Of a DNA stretch of 64,000 nucleotides, positions 25,046 to 34,137 are shown one piece after another. Source of the stretch: Ruminococcus sp. (lineage in GTDB: Bacteria > Bacillota > Clostridia > Oscillospirales > Ruminococcaceae); the NCBI GenBank assembly GCA_024697545.1, contig JAILFN010000103.1, positions 1-64,000 on the forward strand. Direction: 5' to 3'. Each line of letters begins with the position of its first letter. Within the stretch, counting starts at the first letter, position 1. The notes below the pieces were generated by a model. The model made no database searches and was not told the origin of the DNA. It saw nothing but the letters and a program-made list of their open reading frames with translations. The position numbers and the translations under genes are program-made.

Positions 25046-26005
25046 ATGAAACTCAAGAAGATCTTTGCGGTGCTTTCCGCAACTGCACTTGCAGCATCCT
25101 GCATGGCTATCAGCGCATCCGCTGCTACCAGACTCCCCGATGTTTGCCACCCCGATGAAAATGATGCTGAAATGAATGACCTGTACTACGGTCAGGGCGG
25201 CATGGGCTTCTTCATGAACAACACATGGGATGCCTGGAATCAGGGTGAATGGTCCGGCATCGATGACGATGGTATAATTGATGTAAGCTATCACATCAAC
25301 GCTGTTCTTGCCGATAAGTCTATGTCCGGCAAGGGCTCGCTCGGCATGATGGGCGTTATGTTCCCCAACCTTGATAAGATAGGCGAAGAGTATTATCCTT
25401 TTGAAGTGACCGTACTTGAGGCTGAATTCACAGACGAGGACGGCAATGTTACACAGCTTGATACCGTTAAGGAGATCACAGAGGGTAACAGACACCCTGA
25501 AGGCGGTTTCCGTATTATAATACGTCCTACTGATGACCCCGACAATCCCGATGTCAAGGCAACTCCCGAGGTTGCAGGTTGGGACGAAGAGGGCGCTTTC
25601 AACGGCGGTACTCTTCACATCAAGGTAGACTTCGGCAAGTATGAGCCCGAGAGCGAGGACAGCTCCGAAGCTGCTAACGATTCCACCACCGATGAGTCCA
25701 AGTCCGACGAAAGCAAGACTGACAAGGACAGCAAGACCGACGACAGCAATGCTTCCGGCACTGACAGCAACGCTTCTTCCAAGAGCGACAGCAGCTCCTC
25801 CAAGGGCGGCAACGGCAACGGCGGCGGCAATGGCGGCAACGGCGGCAGCAAGGGCGGCGCTACAGCAGCAGCTACCAGCGCTGAGGACGGCGAGGCTAAG
25901 TCTGACGCTACCGAGAGCTCCGATACAGGTGCTGCACAGGGCGTTGCACTCGCAGTTATCGCACTCGCAGGTGCCGGCATCGTAGTTGCTAAGAAGAAGC
26001 ACTAA
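25046..26005 (+). CDS. Exported protein with low-complexity linker and C-terminal anchor
   Basis: A 319-residue protein of unknown function. It has a signal peptide (1 to about 26, ending SASA), a folded N-terminal domain (about 27-200, rich in Asp/Gly, e.g. GGMGFFMNNTWDAWNQGEWSG), a Ser/Asp/Lys linker (about 205-255), a Gly/Asn-rich stretch (GGNGNGGGNGGNGG), and a C-terminal DTGAA motif followed by a hydrophobic helix and KKKH. The last part looks like a sortase-type sorting signal. AAATTGGAGGA precedes ATG 25046; an in-frame codon 15 nt upstream lacks a site. The N-terminal domain may bind a ligand at the surface; I do not recognise it. A solute-binding lipoprotein gene follows at once. Confidence 0.75.
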   Translation: MKLKKIFAVLSATALAASCMAISASAATRLPDVCHPDENDAEMNDLYYGQGGMGFFMNNTWDAWNQGEWSGIDDDGIIDVSYHINAVLADKSMSGKGSLGMMGVMFPNLDKIGEEYYPFEVTVLEAEFTDEDGNVTQLDTVKEITEGNRHPEGGFRIIIRPTDDPDNPDVKATPEVAGWDEEGAFNGGTLHIKVDFGKYEPESEDSSEAANDSTTDESKSDESKTDKDSKTDDSNASGTDSNASSKSDSSSSKGGNGNGGGNGGNGGSKGGATAAATSAEDGEAKSDATESSDTGAAQGVALAVIALAGAGIVVAKKKH

Positions 26006-26036
26006 TATACCACTTCATCCAGAGAGGGAAATATAC

Positions 26037-27455
26037 ATGAAAAACAGCAAACGCATTGTTTCCATAGTTGTTGCTCTGCTTTCTGCATTGAGCATCACCG
26101 CCTGCACCTCAAAGTCTGCGGGCAAGGATAGTTCTTCTATGCCCGAGAAAAAGCTTGAAGAGAGCCAGCAGGATATAGTTGACCGCCTTGCAGGTGAGAT
26201 GGAAGAACGCAAACTTGAGAACAATACCATTGACTGGTTCTGCCACTGGGATATCAATCCTACTGCTTCCGCCGATAAGGACATAGGCGTGGACCTGGCT
26301 CTGTTCAAGGCCAAGTACAACGGCGTTATCAAGTATAGCCAGACAACATGGGAGACCAAGTTCGACGACCTGGCTGCCCGCATCATGGCAAATGAGTCTC
26401 CTGACTTTATCCCTGCCGATGATATGGATTACTTCCCCAAGGGCGCTATCAAAGGCATGATCCAGCCGATCGACGATTACGTTGATTTTGACGACGAGCT
26501 TTGGGCTGATACAAAGGTAGCAAATGACAAGTTCCTCTACAACGGCGGACACTATGTTGCAGTTACCCGCGTTGACCCCAGCTATATCTGGATCTATAAC
26601 ACCAATGTTATCGCTGACAACGGTATGGAGGACCCCGCCGAGCTTTACAGGAACGGCGAGTGGAACTGGGATACCTTCTGCGATATGTGTAAGGAATTTA
26701 CAGATGCGGATGCTGACAAGTATGCACTGGACGGCTGGTACTACGAGAACGCACTCACTGAGTCCTCGGGTCTGCCGCTTATCGACATGGTAGACGGTAA
26801 GATCGTCAGCAACATAGACTCTCCCGAGCTTGAAAAGGCTCAGAACATGATGTACGACCTCCAGAAGAACAACGTCGTATATCCTAAGCACGAGCACGAC
26901 TGGAAGGTGCGCGGAGATGTATTCGGTACCGGTATCGCTTCGGGTCTGACCCTATTCTACCCGATCGGTCTCTGGGCTATCGAGGACGCTCCCAGCGTTA
27001 CCGAGCCTTACGGCGATCTTTCCGCCGGAGAGGTAATGTTCGTACCTGTTCCCTGCGCTGCTGACAGTGACACTATGTACGTTCCTTCGAGAGTACACGG
27101 CTTCTGCATCTGCAAGGGCGCTCCCAACCCCGAGGGTGTTGCGGCATGGCTCGATTGCACACGTTATGCAGAAATAGATCCTGCGGCTCATCAGATCACT
27201 ATGGATCAGTTCCAGAACGATTACGGCTGGACCGACGAGATGATGGAAATGCGTGACGAGATCTACGCAAGAGCAGCAGAGCATCCTGTATTCGAGTTTG
27301 CTCAGGGCGTTTCTAACGACCTGTCGAGCATTACAGATAATGTAATCAAGAATTCAATGAATCCCGCAGGCACTTCTTCCTGGGCTCAGACCGTTCAGGA
27401 GAACCAGAAGGCCATCGACTTCCTCATTGAAGAAGCTCAGAGCAAAATAGACTGA
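26037..27455 (+). CDS. Sugar-type ABC extracellular solute-binding lipoprotein
   Basis: A 472-residue lipoprotein (lipobox ALSITAC) of the family 1 solute-binding proteins that serve CUT1 carbohydrate importers. Family features include IGVDLALFKAKYNGVIKYSQTTWETKFDDLAARIMANESPDF near the N-terminus and the late MYVPSRVHGFCICKGAPNPEGVAAWLD segment. No permease or ATPase lies nearby, so it may be an orphan receptor sharing a distant channel, or act as a sensor. GAGAGGGAAA precedes ATG 26037, only 31 nt after the previous gene, so the two are probably cotranscribed. Confidence 0.8.
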   Translation: MKNSKRIVSIVVALLSALSITACTSKSAGKDSSSMPEKKLEESQQDIVDRLAGEMEERKLENNTIDWFCHWDINPTASADKDIGVDLALFKAKYNGVIKYSQTTWETKFDDLAARIMANESPDFIPADDMDYFPKGAIKGMIQPIDDYVDFDDELWADTKVANDKFLYNGGHYVAVTRVDPSYIWIYNTNVIADNGMEDPAELYRNGEWNWDTFCDMCKEFTDADADKYALDGWYYENALTESSGLPLIDMVDGKIVSNIDSPELEKAQNMMYDLQKNNVVYPKHEHDWKVRGDVFGTGIASGLTLFYPIGLWAIEDAPSVTEPYGDLSAGEVMFVPVPCAADSDTMYVPSRVHGFCICKGAPNPEGVAAWLDCTRYAEIDPAAHQITMDQFQNDYGWTDEMMEMRDEIYARAAEHPVFEFAQGVSNDLSSITDNVIKNSMNPAGTSSWAQTVQENQKAIDFLIEEAQSKID

Positions 27456-27478
27456 TCAGCCTTCAATTTATTCCAACC

Positions 27479-27520
27479 TAAAGCGGGGCGGTACGCAGAA
27501 ATGTTGTGCCGTCCTGCTTT
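27479..27520 (+). terminator. Terminator of the solute-binding protein gene
   Basis: AAAGC-GGGCGG-AC pairs imperfectly with GT-CCGTCC-GCTTT, followed by a short T-rich stretch. Confidence 0.55.
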
Positions 27521-27535
27521 GCTTTGGGATAAAAG

Positions 27536-27589
27536 CGTAGTATTTTTATTTAATTTGTGATATAATTTTTTGCACTTATGCAGTATAAT
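27536..27589 (+). promoter_or_regulatory. Twin -10 promoter region of the lichenase gene
   Basis: Two TATAAT hexamers (27561-27566 and 27584-27589) lie 23 nt apart, as in the 24924/24947 pair; no good -35 box is visible. In the 130-nt leader TTGTTGCT (about 27615) can pair with AGCAACAA (about 27684). Confidence 0.4.
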
Positions 27590-27718
27590 CTATTCAACAG
27601 GAAAACGAAAGATCTTGTTGCTCACAGATCTGCGGCTTGCGGGAAGGATCACATCTTTTCGGCGGCGGCTGAACGGTGAAGCAGCAACAACAGTCCCGAA
27701 CTATCCGGAGGTATTACT

Positions 27719-28522
27719 ATGAAGAGATATCTGGCATTCGCACTCACGATCGTTATGGCACTTACTGCCGCAGGCTGCGGCGTATCGGAGGACAGCAGCA
27801 GCACCAAGGACACGACTGCCGCAGGCGAAACTACCGCCGCCGCAGAAGAGACTCAGACCGAGCCTGCTGCCGAAGAAGATTCCCCATACGACCTTCTCGC
27901 TGACTTCTCAAAGGGAGAGTCGGACAAGTTTATCTGTTCCGACGGCTGGTCGAACGGGTCGCCTTTTGACTGCACATGGAAGAAAAGCAGCGTTGCATTT
28001 GAAGACGGCTTGATGAAGCTCTCGATAGATTCTATAATCCCCGACGAATACAACGGCGGCGAGTACCGCACCAACGACTTCTACGGCTACGGTCTTTACG
28101 AGGTCAGCATGAAGCCCATCAAGAACATCGGCGTTGTGTCCTCTTTCTTCACCTACACCGGACCTTCCGACGGAAATCCCTGGGACGAGATCGACATCGA
28201 GTTCCTCGGAAAAGACACCACTAAGGTGCAGTTCAACTACTACACCAACGGTCAGGGCAACCATGAGTTCCTTTACGATCTCGGCTTTGACGCTTCCGAG
28301 GAGTTCCACGAGTACGGCTTTGAGTGGAAGGAAGACAGCATAACCTGGTACGTTGACGGCGAAGCGGTATACACCGCTGAGGAGAACCTCCCCGTCACCC
28401 CCGGCAAGCTTATGATGAACGCATGGAACGGCAAGGGCGTTGACGGCTGGCTCGGCAAGTTTGACGGCACAGTGCCGCTGACTGCCGAATATCAGTGGGC
28501 AAGGTTCACGGCTGCCGAGTAA
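27719..28522 (+). CDS. GH16 lichenase (endo-1,3-1,4-beta-glucanase) lipoprotein
   Basis: A 267-residue lipoprotein (lipobox TAAGC) with an acidic Thr/Ala/Glu linker (about 22-55) and one GH16 domain. Lichenases cut mixed-linkage beta-glucan of cereals and lichens at beta-1,4 bonds following a beta-1,3 bond. The catalytic motif DEIDIEFLG with nucleophile and acid/base glutamates is intact, and the surrounding sequence ([49 protein letters not shown]) is very close to Bacillus lichenases as I recall them. Lipid anchoring on the cell surface, rather than release, is the unusual point. CCGGAGG precedes the ATG. It is monocistronic and ends in a strong terminator. Confidence 0.92.
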   Translation: MKRYLAFALTIVMALTAAGCGVSEDSSSTKDTTAAGETTAAAEETQTEPAAEEDSPYDLLADFSKGESDKFICSDGWSNGSPFDCTWKKSSVAFEDGLMKLSIDSIIPDEYNGGEYRTNDFYGYGLYEVSMKPIKNIGVVSSFFTYTGPSDGNPWDEIDIEFLGKDTTKVQFNYYTNGQGNHEFLYDLGFDASEEFHEYGFEWKEDSITWYVDGEAVYTAEENLPVTPGKLMMNAWNGKGVDGWLGKFDGTVPLTAEYQWARFTAAE

Positions 28523-28535
28523 AACGGATACAATG

Positions 28536-28566
28536 GCTGCTGCACCGCGGTGCAGCAGCTTTTTTT
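28536..28566 (+). terminator. Terminator of the lichenase gene
   Basis: GCTGCTGCACC and GGTGCAGCAGC pair perfectly, then seven Ts. Confidence 0.9.
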
Positions 28567-28583
28567 GTTCCCGCTGCCGCCGC

Positions 28584-28612
28584 TTGACAAACTGCCGCTT
28601 CCGTGATATAAT
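28584..28612 (+). promoter_or_regulatory. Promoter of the GtrA gene
   Basis: TTGACA, 17-nt spacer, TATAAT: full consensus. Confidence 0.85.
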
Positions 28613-28649
28613 AGCTCATGTATCAATGAATTGTCCGTGGGGGGAAGGT

Positions 28650-29111
28650 ATGAGTAAGCTTATCGACAAGATGTTCCGAAAGCTCGGGGCGGAGACTGCC
28701 GAAAGGCGCAGGGAGCTTGTCTTGCAGTTTATAAAGTTCGGGTTCGTGGGGCTTTCCAATACCGCCGTCGCATGGGCGGTGTACTATTTCCTGCTCTGGC
28801 TGAATGACGATCTTTATATGGTCGGGAGCATCGCGGGAACTATCGTCGGCATCACGAACGGATTCTTCTGGAACGACAGATTCGTTTTTAAAGGCGGCGA
28901 AAATGACCCCGGCAGCAAGCTGAAAAGGCTTATGAAAACTTACGTCAGCTATGGCGGTACTTTCCTGCTCTCTACCGTGCTGCTCTGGGTCGAGGTCGAG
29001 TTTATCGGGGTCAGCAAGGCAGCAGCGCCTGTTATCAACCTTATCATCACCACCCCGCTGAATTTTCTTATCAACAAATTCTGGACGTTTAGGAACTCAA
29101 AGAAAACTTAA
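28650..29111 (+). CDS. GtrA-family membrane protein
   Basis: A 153-residue protein with four membrane segments (about 22-42, 50-72, 85-108 and 115-140) of the GtrA family, thought to help flip or hand over lipid-linked sugars for surface polysaccharide or teichoic-acid glycosylation. The signature is clear: QFIKFGFVGLSNTAVAW in the first segment, ITNGFFWNDRFVF between 2 and 3, and NFLINKFWTFR at the end. GGGGAAGGT precedes ATG 28650; the frame is open further upstream, but across the promoter and terminator. No glycosyltransferase partner is adjacent. Confidence 0.9.
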   Translation: MSKLIDKMFRKLGAETAERRRELVLQFIKFGFVGLSNTAVAWAVYYFLLWLNDDLYMVGSIAGTIVGITNGFFWNDRFVFKGGENDPGSKLKRLMKTYVSYGGTFLLSTVLLWVEVEFIGVSKAAAPVINLIITTPLNFLINKFWTFRNSKKT

Positions 29112-29118
29112 ACATACA

Positions 29119-29160
29119 AAAGCCGCGTCTGCCCTTACGGAGAAAACGCGGCTTTCTTTT
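29119..29160. terminator. Bidirectional terminator between convergent genes
   Basis: AAAGCCGCGT pairs with ACGCGGCTTT; T-rich on the plus side and A-rich on the other, so it can serve both the GtrA gene and the leftward operon. Confidence 0.85.
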
Positions 29161-29186
29161 TTATTTATACTGTGCCGCCTTAGCTG

Positions 29187-30041
29187 TCACACCGACGAAC
29201 GGCGGGTAAGGCGCTCCTGCTGACGCTCCCAGCGGCGAGCCATCGCAGGTATCTTGTCCTGCCAGTAATCTCCGATTATCTCTTGCGCAAAGAGAAGCTT
29301 GACTTCCAGCAAATACGGATAGAACAGCAGCAGCGGATATACCAGCACGCAGGGCAGCATATAAGGCAGGAAGTGCAGCCAAAATACAGCTACTCTAAGG
29401 TGCTTGCCGTCCATAAGCTTTACCGAAAGATCGCAGGCATCAAAGAAATTAGCACGCGGATTTATCGCGAGGATATACGGCACGAGCGAGAGCGATACGT
29501 AATAATGCACGAGCTCTCCTATCCACACCAGTAAAAAGCCTATGCAAAGCATGAAGAATACAAGATCCGTCATCTTTAGCTGAGAGGTAATGCTCTTGTT
29601 CCTGAAATGGATGATCCCCTGAATGCTCAGAAACAGCGGAAGGCTGACAAGTATCTTGTAAAGCAGCAGCTTTATCGCGCCCTGAACGCAGGGGATAACT
29701 ATCCTGCTCCAGTTTCGCGTAGTGAATCTGTCAGCCTCGCTGCTGCCGTTCATATTGATGAAATAACGGATCAATACCGTTTCGATCGACGTAAAAAAGC
29801 AAAAATATATCAGAAAACGTACTATCAGCAAAAAGATATCAGATCTTGATATATCCCCGACGAAATTTGTAAAGAAGCTGTAATACGGATCGACGAACAT
29901 ATTCATTACAGCCGTGATAAAGCTCTCGAACAAATGTAAAACCGTGATCGCACCAAAAAAATAAACAATGGCTATGACAGCAACGTCGGTATTCTCCGCC
30001 AGCCGTTCCCGCGCCAATACCCTGATCTCCTTATCTGTCAT
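29187..30041 (-). CDS. DUF975-like integral membrane protein
   Basis: A 284-residue protein with about five or six hydrophobic segments and a long basic C-terminus (MARRWERQQERLTRRSSV). The layout resembles DUF975/YciC-like membrane proteins: a short cytoplasmic start MTDKEIRVLARERL, several membrane helices, and a conserved-looking PRANFFDACDLSVKLMDGKHLRVAVFWLHFLPYML block before the last helices. The function is unknown. GGCGGTGAT lies before the ATG. It is the last gene of the operon that begins with the beta-helix protein. Confidence 0.65.
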   Translation of the reverse strand: MTDKEIRVLARERLAENTDVAVIAIVYFFGAITVLHLFESFITAVMNMFVDPYYSFFTNFVGDISRSDIFLLIVRFLIYFCFFTSIETVLIRYFINMNGSSEADRFTTRNWSRIVIPCVQGAIKLLLYKILVSLPLFLSIQGIIHFRNKSITSQLKMTDLVFFMLCIGFLLVWIGELVHYYVSLSLVPYILAINPRANFFDACDLSVKLMDGKHLRVAVFWLHFLPYMLPCVLVYPLLLFYPYLLEVKLLFAQEIIGDYWQDKIPAMARRWERQQERLTRRSSV

Positions 30042-30074
30042 ACCGTATCACCGCCCTTTCAGTAGGTCCTTTTA

Positions 30075-30740
30075 TCATTTACCGTCCTGCTCTGCGTCTA
30101 TAAAATACTCGCCGCGCGGCTCGTCATACACCGCGGGGAAGCTGCCCAGCACTTCAAAAGCGCCCGAGCGCTGCCACATCGAAGCGGTGACGAGCACCTC
30201 AAAGCCTTCGCCGAAGCCGCAGGCGTATTCCATCGGCGGCAGCTTTGGCATACCGAAGCAGGCGAGCATATTCATGATTATGCCGCTGTGTGTTATGACC
30301 GCGCAATTGGTCAGCCCCTCGGTCATCATGTCGTCCATTATCTTTGTCAGCGCCTTCAGGCAGCGTGTTACGACCTGACGTGCCGATTCGCCGTTCGGCG
30401 GCGGATTATCAAGCCCACCCTTTAAAAACTCAGCGTAAGCGGGATCCCCCTTCAGCTCCTGCGGGGTCTTGCCTTCAAAATCTCCGAAGTCCATCTCAAC
30501 AAGCTCGGGTATCTCGATCATCTGACAATTCGGTGTCATGATGTAAGCCGTTTGCAGGCAGCGTTTCAGCGGCGAGAGGTATACCCTCTGGAATGACGGA
30601 TAGCCCGCCTGCTCTGCCTTTTCGTAAAGCACCTCTGCGCCCTCCTTGCTGAGCGGCAGATCTGTGATGCCGATATACTTGCCGTCGGCATTGCCCTGAG
30701 TTGCCCCGTGGCGGATAAACGTTATTCTGTAACCCTTCAT
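30075..30740 (-). CDS. Histidine phosphatase (phosphoglycerate-mutase-like)
   Basis: About 221 residues of the histidine phosphatase superfamily. The catalytic RHG is in ITFIRHGATQGN near the N-terminus; the supporting arginine and histidine are seen in YLSPLKRCLQTA and VITHSGIIMNML, and the EMDFGDFEG motif is the usual acid region. Substrates in this group range from phosphoglycerate to cobalamin-pathway phosphates and cannot be told apart here. ATG 30740 with AGGAG nine bases upstream is preferred over a 48-nt-longer frame. It starts one base after the stop of the DUF5662 gene. Confidence 0.85.
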   Translation of the reverse strand: MKGYRITFIRHGATQGNADGKYIGITDLPLSKEGAEVLYEKAEQAGYPSFQRVYLSPLKRCLQTAYIMTPNCQMIEIPELVEMDFGDFEGKTPQELKGDPAYAEFLKGGLDNPPPNGESARQVVTRCLKALTKIMDDMMTEGLTNCAVITHSGIIMNMLACFGMPKLPPMEYACGFGEGFEVLVTASMWQRSGAFEVLGSFPAVYDEPRGEYFIDAEQDGK

Positions 30741-30741
30741 A

Positions 30742-31338
30742 TCAGTATCTCCTGAGCTTTCTAATATACTTGAACACAGCCTCCTCACCGCGGAGTTCGA
30801 GCATTCTTAGCAGAAACTCCAGCAGGCGCGAGGTCTCGGGGTGTATCATTCGCTTTCCCTTTGAGCGCATGAAATATTCGATGGGGTCTGAGTCGGTATA
30901 CTCAGCACCGTTATATATCTTGCTTGCCGCCACGCGGTCGCAGAACATCTCCTTGACATACTTCACAGGCATTTTGACGGGTTCAAGGCGGCGTGTGCGA
31001 GGGTCGTAATCGGTCCAGTATTCAAAGTGGTGACGGTTCCTGCCCTTGTGGTGCATCCATGCGTAGGAGCAGCCGTAGGCTTCCCTTTCGCCCTCGTTGG
31101 GCGAGCGTGTACCCTGATAATAGATCACGCCCTTTATAAATTCGGTCGGAGTGAACTTTGAAAGATCGTGAAGAAGACCCTGAACGGGTATCCCCGCCTT
31201 TATGCAGTGGCGCATGACCATATGCCTGTGCCGGATCACGGTCCTCAGATGCCCGCGGAAGTTCCCCGCCAGCCGTTTTGGCGAAAGAAGCAGCGGGCGT
31301 TTACCGCCCCTGTGTCTGTAAGATGCCGCCTTTGTCAT
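30742..31338 (-). CDS. DUF5662-family protein
   Basis: A 198-residue cytoplasmic protein. It has the DUF5662 look: a basic start, GHLRTVIRHRHMVMRHCIKAGIPVQGLLHDLSKFTPTEF with His and Asp positions like a metal site, then AWMHHKGRNRHHFEYW and MPVKYVKEMFCDRVAA. The spaced histidines and HDLSKF suggest an HD-like metal-dependent phosphohydrolase, but no activity is known to me. ATG 31338 sits behind GAGAGGTGA. It is 19 nt downstream of the beta-helix gene in the same operon. Confidence 0.75.
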   Translation of the reverse strand: MTKAASYRHRGGKRPLLLSPKRLAGNFRGHLRTVIRHRHMVMRHCIKAGIPVQGLLHDLSKFTPTEFIKGVIYYQGTRSPNEGEREAYGCSYAWMHHKGRNRHHFEYWTDYDPRTRRLEPVKMPVKYVKEMFCDRVAASKIYNGAEYTDSDPIEYFMRSKGKRMIHPETSRLLEFLLRMLELRGEEAVFKYIRKLRRY

Positions 31339-31357
31339 GATCGTCACCTCTCTATTA

Positions 31358-33811
31358 TCAATAGAAGTTATAGCCCGAACCGTTCCATATAGCGGTCTCG
31401 GAGGAAGTCTTTACGGGAACTGCGAGCCTCAGAGCGTCTATGGAGCGCTGAGCGGCGTTGAGCTTTACATCGCTGTCAGCGAGCAGCTGCGAGGATATTG
31501 AAGTGCAGGTCACATGATAGCGGCGCTGCGGCAGCTTGCCGAATATCGCTCTGTTGACGCGGCGGGCGGCGTCATTTACCGCAGGCGCGTCGATGGTGAT
31601 CTCAAAGTTATAGTTCAGGGTACCGATATAATCTCCCCTGCCCGTTACCGAGATGAGCGCGGTGCCTGTATAAATATTGTTCTGATAGCTGCAAACGTAA
31701 TCAACGTCTTCGACCAGATCGTTTGAGTTGGCGATTATGCGGAACTTGGGGCAGACGGGTCGTCCCGTGAAGCCCGCTTCGGAAACACATTCGATATAGG
31801 CGTTCTCGATATTCACCTTTGTACGCGCCTCTATCTCTTCCGATTCGGTATTGCCCGACATATTATCATTGATGATTATATACGGCACCAGCTTGTAGAA
31901 GTAGTTGGTACCCGAGAACAGCCTTTCGTCCTGGAATATAGAACCGCTTTCGACCGAAGCGATATGCTCATACTCTCCGCCCGCTGTTCTGCGGAAAACC
32001 CCTATGCCGTCAGCCTCGCTGATAGCCTTCCAAGTAAGCTTTATCTTGTCGTCGGTGATCTCCTCGGCGGCGAATCTCTTTGCTTTGGTAAGGGTCACAA
32101 GTCCCTCTGCGTCGGCGCTGACCTTATCCGCCACCGCCTCAAAGGAGTTGTTCTGCAGCAGAGCCTTGCCCTCCTTGGTGCAGATTATGCCGAGCTCTCC
32201 GCCCGAGAAGTCGTTGCCCTTGACCTTGATATCCGTGCCGCTGCCGCAGCCAGTGAGCTTTACGCCGTAGCCTGCCTCCTGCTTGATGACGTTCTTCTCT
32301 ACCGTCATGCTGCCGCAGCCTGTGTCAAGCTTTACGCCGCCCACATCGTTTTTCGAGAGGTTGTTCCTGCTCACCTTTGAATCGGTGGTGTTCCTGCAAA
32401 GCACAGCGACTCCCGAGTTGCCCGACATAGTGTTTCCCTCGACAGTAACGGTCTTGCAGTTATCAATGTTAAGACCGCTCTTTCGGGAATTTTTAACGGT
32501 ATTATCGTTTATATCCAGCGATGAGGCATAGGTTATGTTGCAAAGCTGTACATCGTTGCCGCCGTCTATGGTGGTGAAGGTGTTGCCGCTGACGGTGCAG
32601 GTGTTGGTATCGTTTATCTTGAGCGCCGCGTCTGAGGAGCGGACGACGTTATTGAGAATGTCGATGTTATTGACATAGTAATCCGCTTCGGGCATGGTGG
32701 AGGTAGCTTTGGTATAGCCGCCGTAGATCTTTATGCCGAACGGCCAGTCCTGCGCCGATGTAAGAAAGGTCGAGATATCGTTGCCGCTTATGACGGTATC
32801 GGCGTCGTGGTTTATATTCGCAGCTGCGGAATCAAAGCCCGCTACAGGCGAAAAGAAATGCTTGAAGTTCTCATCGGAGATGTAATTGAAGGTTATCCCC
32901 GCTCCGCAGTCGGTTATGACATTGCCTGTGACAGAGCATCTGCGGTAGTTGTAGAGCATCATGCAGAGATCGTTTACGTTGTTGAAGGTGTTGCCCGTTA
33001 TGGTGATATCAGTATAATACTTCCCGACCACCGCCGTATGCGAGCCTATTCCGCGCATAAGGTTCTTGAAGGTGTTATTGCGTATTATCACGTTCTCGCA
33101 GGGGGTGTCGTCAAAGGGAGCGTAGCCTGCGAACACCTCGTAGCAGTTCATGATGTCGAGCTGTATAGCTTCCTTGAGCAGCGAGCCGCTGTAACCGCCG
33201 AAGTAGCAGTTTTCGATAGTCATGCCGCTGACGCCGCCGCATTCAAGGTGGTGACCGTTCTTGTTGTTTATGATAGAAGTATTCCTGATAAGGATATTTT
33301 TAGCGTGGCCGATGCGTATATTTGAAAAGGCATAGGCGCCTCCGTATGAGGAAGTATTGCCGTCCCATGTGCCGCCGCGGATGCTGATATTCTCGGCACC
33401 CGAGTATCCGCCCGCGCCGGAGCTCTCATTCCTCAGCATACAGCCCGAATCAAAGCATTTGACGATCTTTGCATCGTCATCAAGCAGAAGGTCGGTATTT
33501 GAATATATCTTCAGCGAGCCGCTTATCTTATAGGTGCCCTTCGGCAGATATACCATCACCCTGTCGTTTTGCGAGCCGTTTTCGCCCGCGTAATTCAGTG
33601 CCGCCTGTATAGCATGGCGGCTGTCCTTTTTGCCCTCGGGATCTGCTTTATATTTCTTCACGACGTTTATCTTCTTTGAAGCATCAGCGTCGCTTACAGA
33701 CGCGCCCCATGCCCCCGAACCGCCCGCGGCGTGTGCCGTGATGGGCAGCGCCGCAAAAGCGGCGAGTGCAATAAGTGCCGTCAGAATGAACTTTGAAACC
33801 GATGTTGTCAT
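31358..33811 (-). CDS. Secreted right-handed beta-helix protein
   Basis: An 817-residue exported protein. It has a signal peptide (1 to about 28, ending AHA), then a pectate-lyase-like N-cap (NVVKKYKADPEGKKDSRHAIQAALNYAGENG, MVYLPKGTYKISGSL), and a long right-handed beta-helix (about 80-590) with many NxI/xNxF turns (GNTFNNVN, NNVVRSSD, GNDISTF). It ends with an FN3-like domain (about 595-680) and a beta domain (about 685-765). Such proteins bind or cleave pectin or other acidic polysaccharides; I see no motif that proves catalysis. GGAGG lies 12 nt before the ATG. It heads the operon and has a consensus promoter. Confidence 0.8.
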   Translation of the reverse strand: MTTSVSKFILTALIALAAFAALPITAHAAGGSGAWGASVSDADASKKINVVKKYKADPEGKKDSRHAIQAALNYAGENGSQNDRVMVYLPKGTYKISGSLKIYSNTDLLLDDDAKIVKCFDSGCMLRNESSGAGGYSGAENISIRGGTWDGNTSSYGGAYAFSNIRIGHAKNILIRNTSIINNKNGHHLECGGVSGMTIENCYFGGYSGSLLKEAIQLDIMNCYEVFAGYAPFDDTPCENVIIRNNTFKNLMRGIGSHTAVVGKYYTDITITGNTFNNVNDLCMMLYNYRRCSVTGNVITDCGAGITFNYISDENFKHFFSPVAGFDSAAANINHDADTVISGNDISTFLTSAQDWPFGIKIYGGYTKATSTMPEADYYVNNIDILNNVVRSSDAALKINDTNTCTVSGNTFTTIDGGNDVQLCNITYASSLDINDNTVKNSRKSGLNIDNCKTVTVEGNTMSGNSGVAVLCRNTTDSKVSRNNLSKNDVGGVKLDTGCGSMTVEKNVIKQEAGYGVKLTGCGSGTDIKVKGNDFSGGELGIICTKEGKALLQNNSFEAVADKVSADAEGLVTLTKAKRFAAEEITDDKIKLTWKAISEADGIGVFRRTAGGEYEHIASVESGSIFQDERLFSGTNYFYKLVPYIIINDNMSGNTESEEIEARTKVNIENAYIECVSEAGFTGRPVCPKFRIIANSNDLVEDVDYVCSYQNNIYTGTALISVTGRGDYIGTLNYNFEITIDAPAVNDAARRVNRAIFGKLPQRRYHVTCTSISSQLLADSDVKLNAAQRSIDALRLAVPVKTSSETAIWNGSGYNFY

Positions 33812-33891
33812 TTACTATTTTGTCCTCCGGATCTTTACACGATTTGTGCGCCATACTGTTTATATGTCTATTGTATAGAAACACACTATAT

Positions 33892-33920
33892 ATTATATCA
33901 CAGCCACAAAGATATGTCAA
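33892..33920 (-). promoter_or_regulatory. Promoter of the beta-helix operon
   Basis: Minus strand TTGACA (33920-33915), 17-nt spacer, TATAAT (33897-33892). Confidence 0.85.
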
Positions 33921-34022
33921 GTTCGGCACTGACAAAGATATCGCAGTTTTCGTCATATCAGCTAATGTACAGACCAAAAAATGTAATATCTCATATTTTT
34001 TATGAATTGTGTCTATTATCCA

Positions 34023-34051
34023 TTGACAAATTATTATCTTTGTAGTATAAT
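34023..34051 (+). promoter_or_regulatory. Promoter of the EAL-like/AAA+/signal-peptidase operon
   Basis: TTGACA, 17-nt spacer, TATAAT: full consensus, facing away from the beta-helix promoter. A short leader hairpin (TGCCC/GGGCA, 34083-34101) follows. Confidence 0.85.
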
Positions 34052-34137
34052 ATAATTAACTAACTATAACAAGTATGATAACTGCCCTCTCCAAAGGGCA
34101 TGGTACGACCATTTATGACAAAAAAGGGGGTGCGGCT

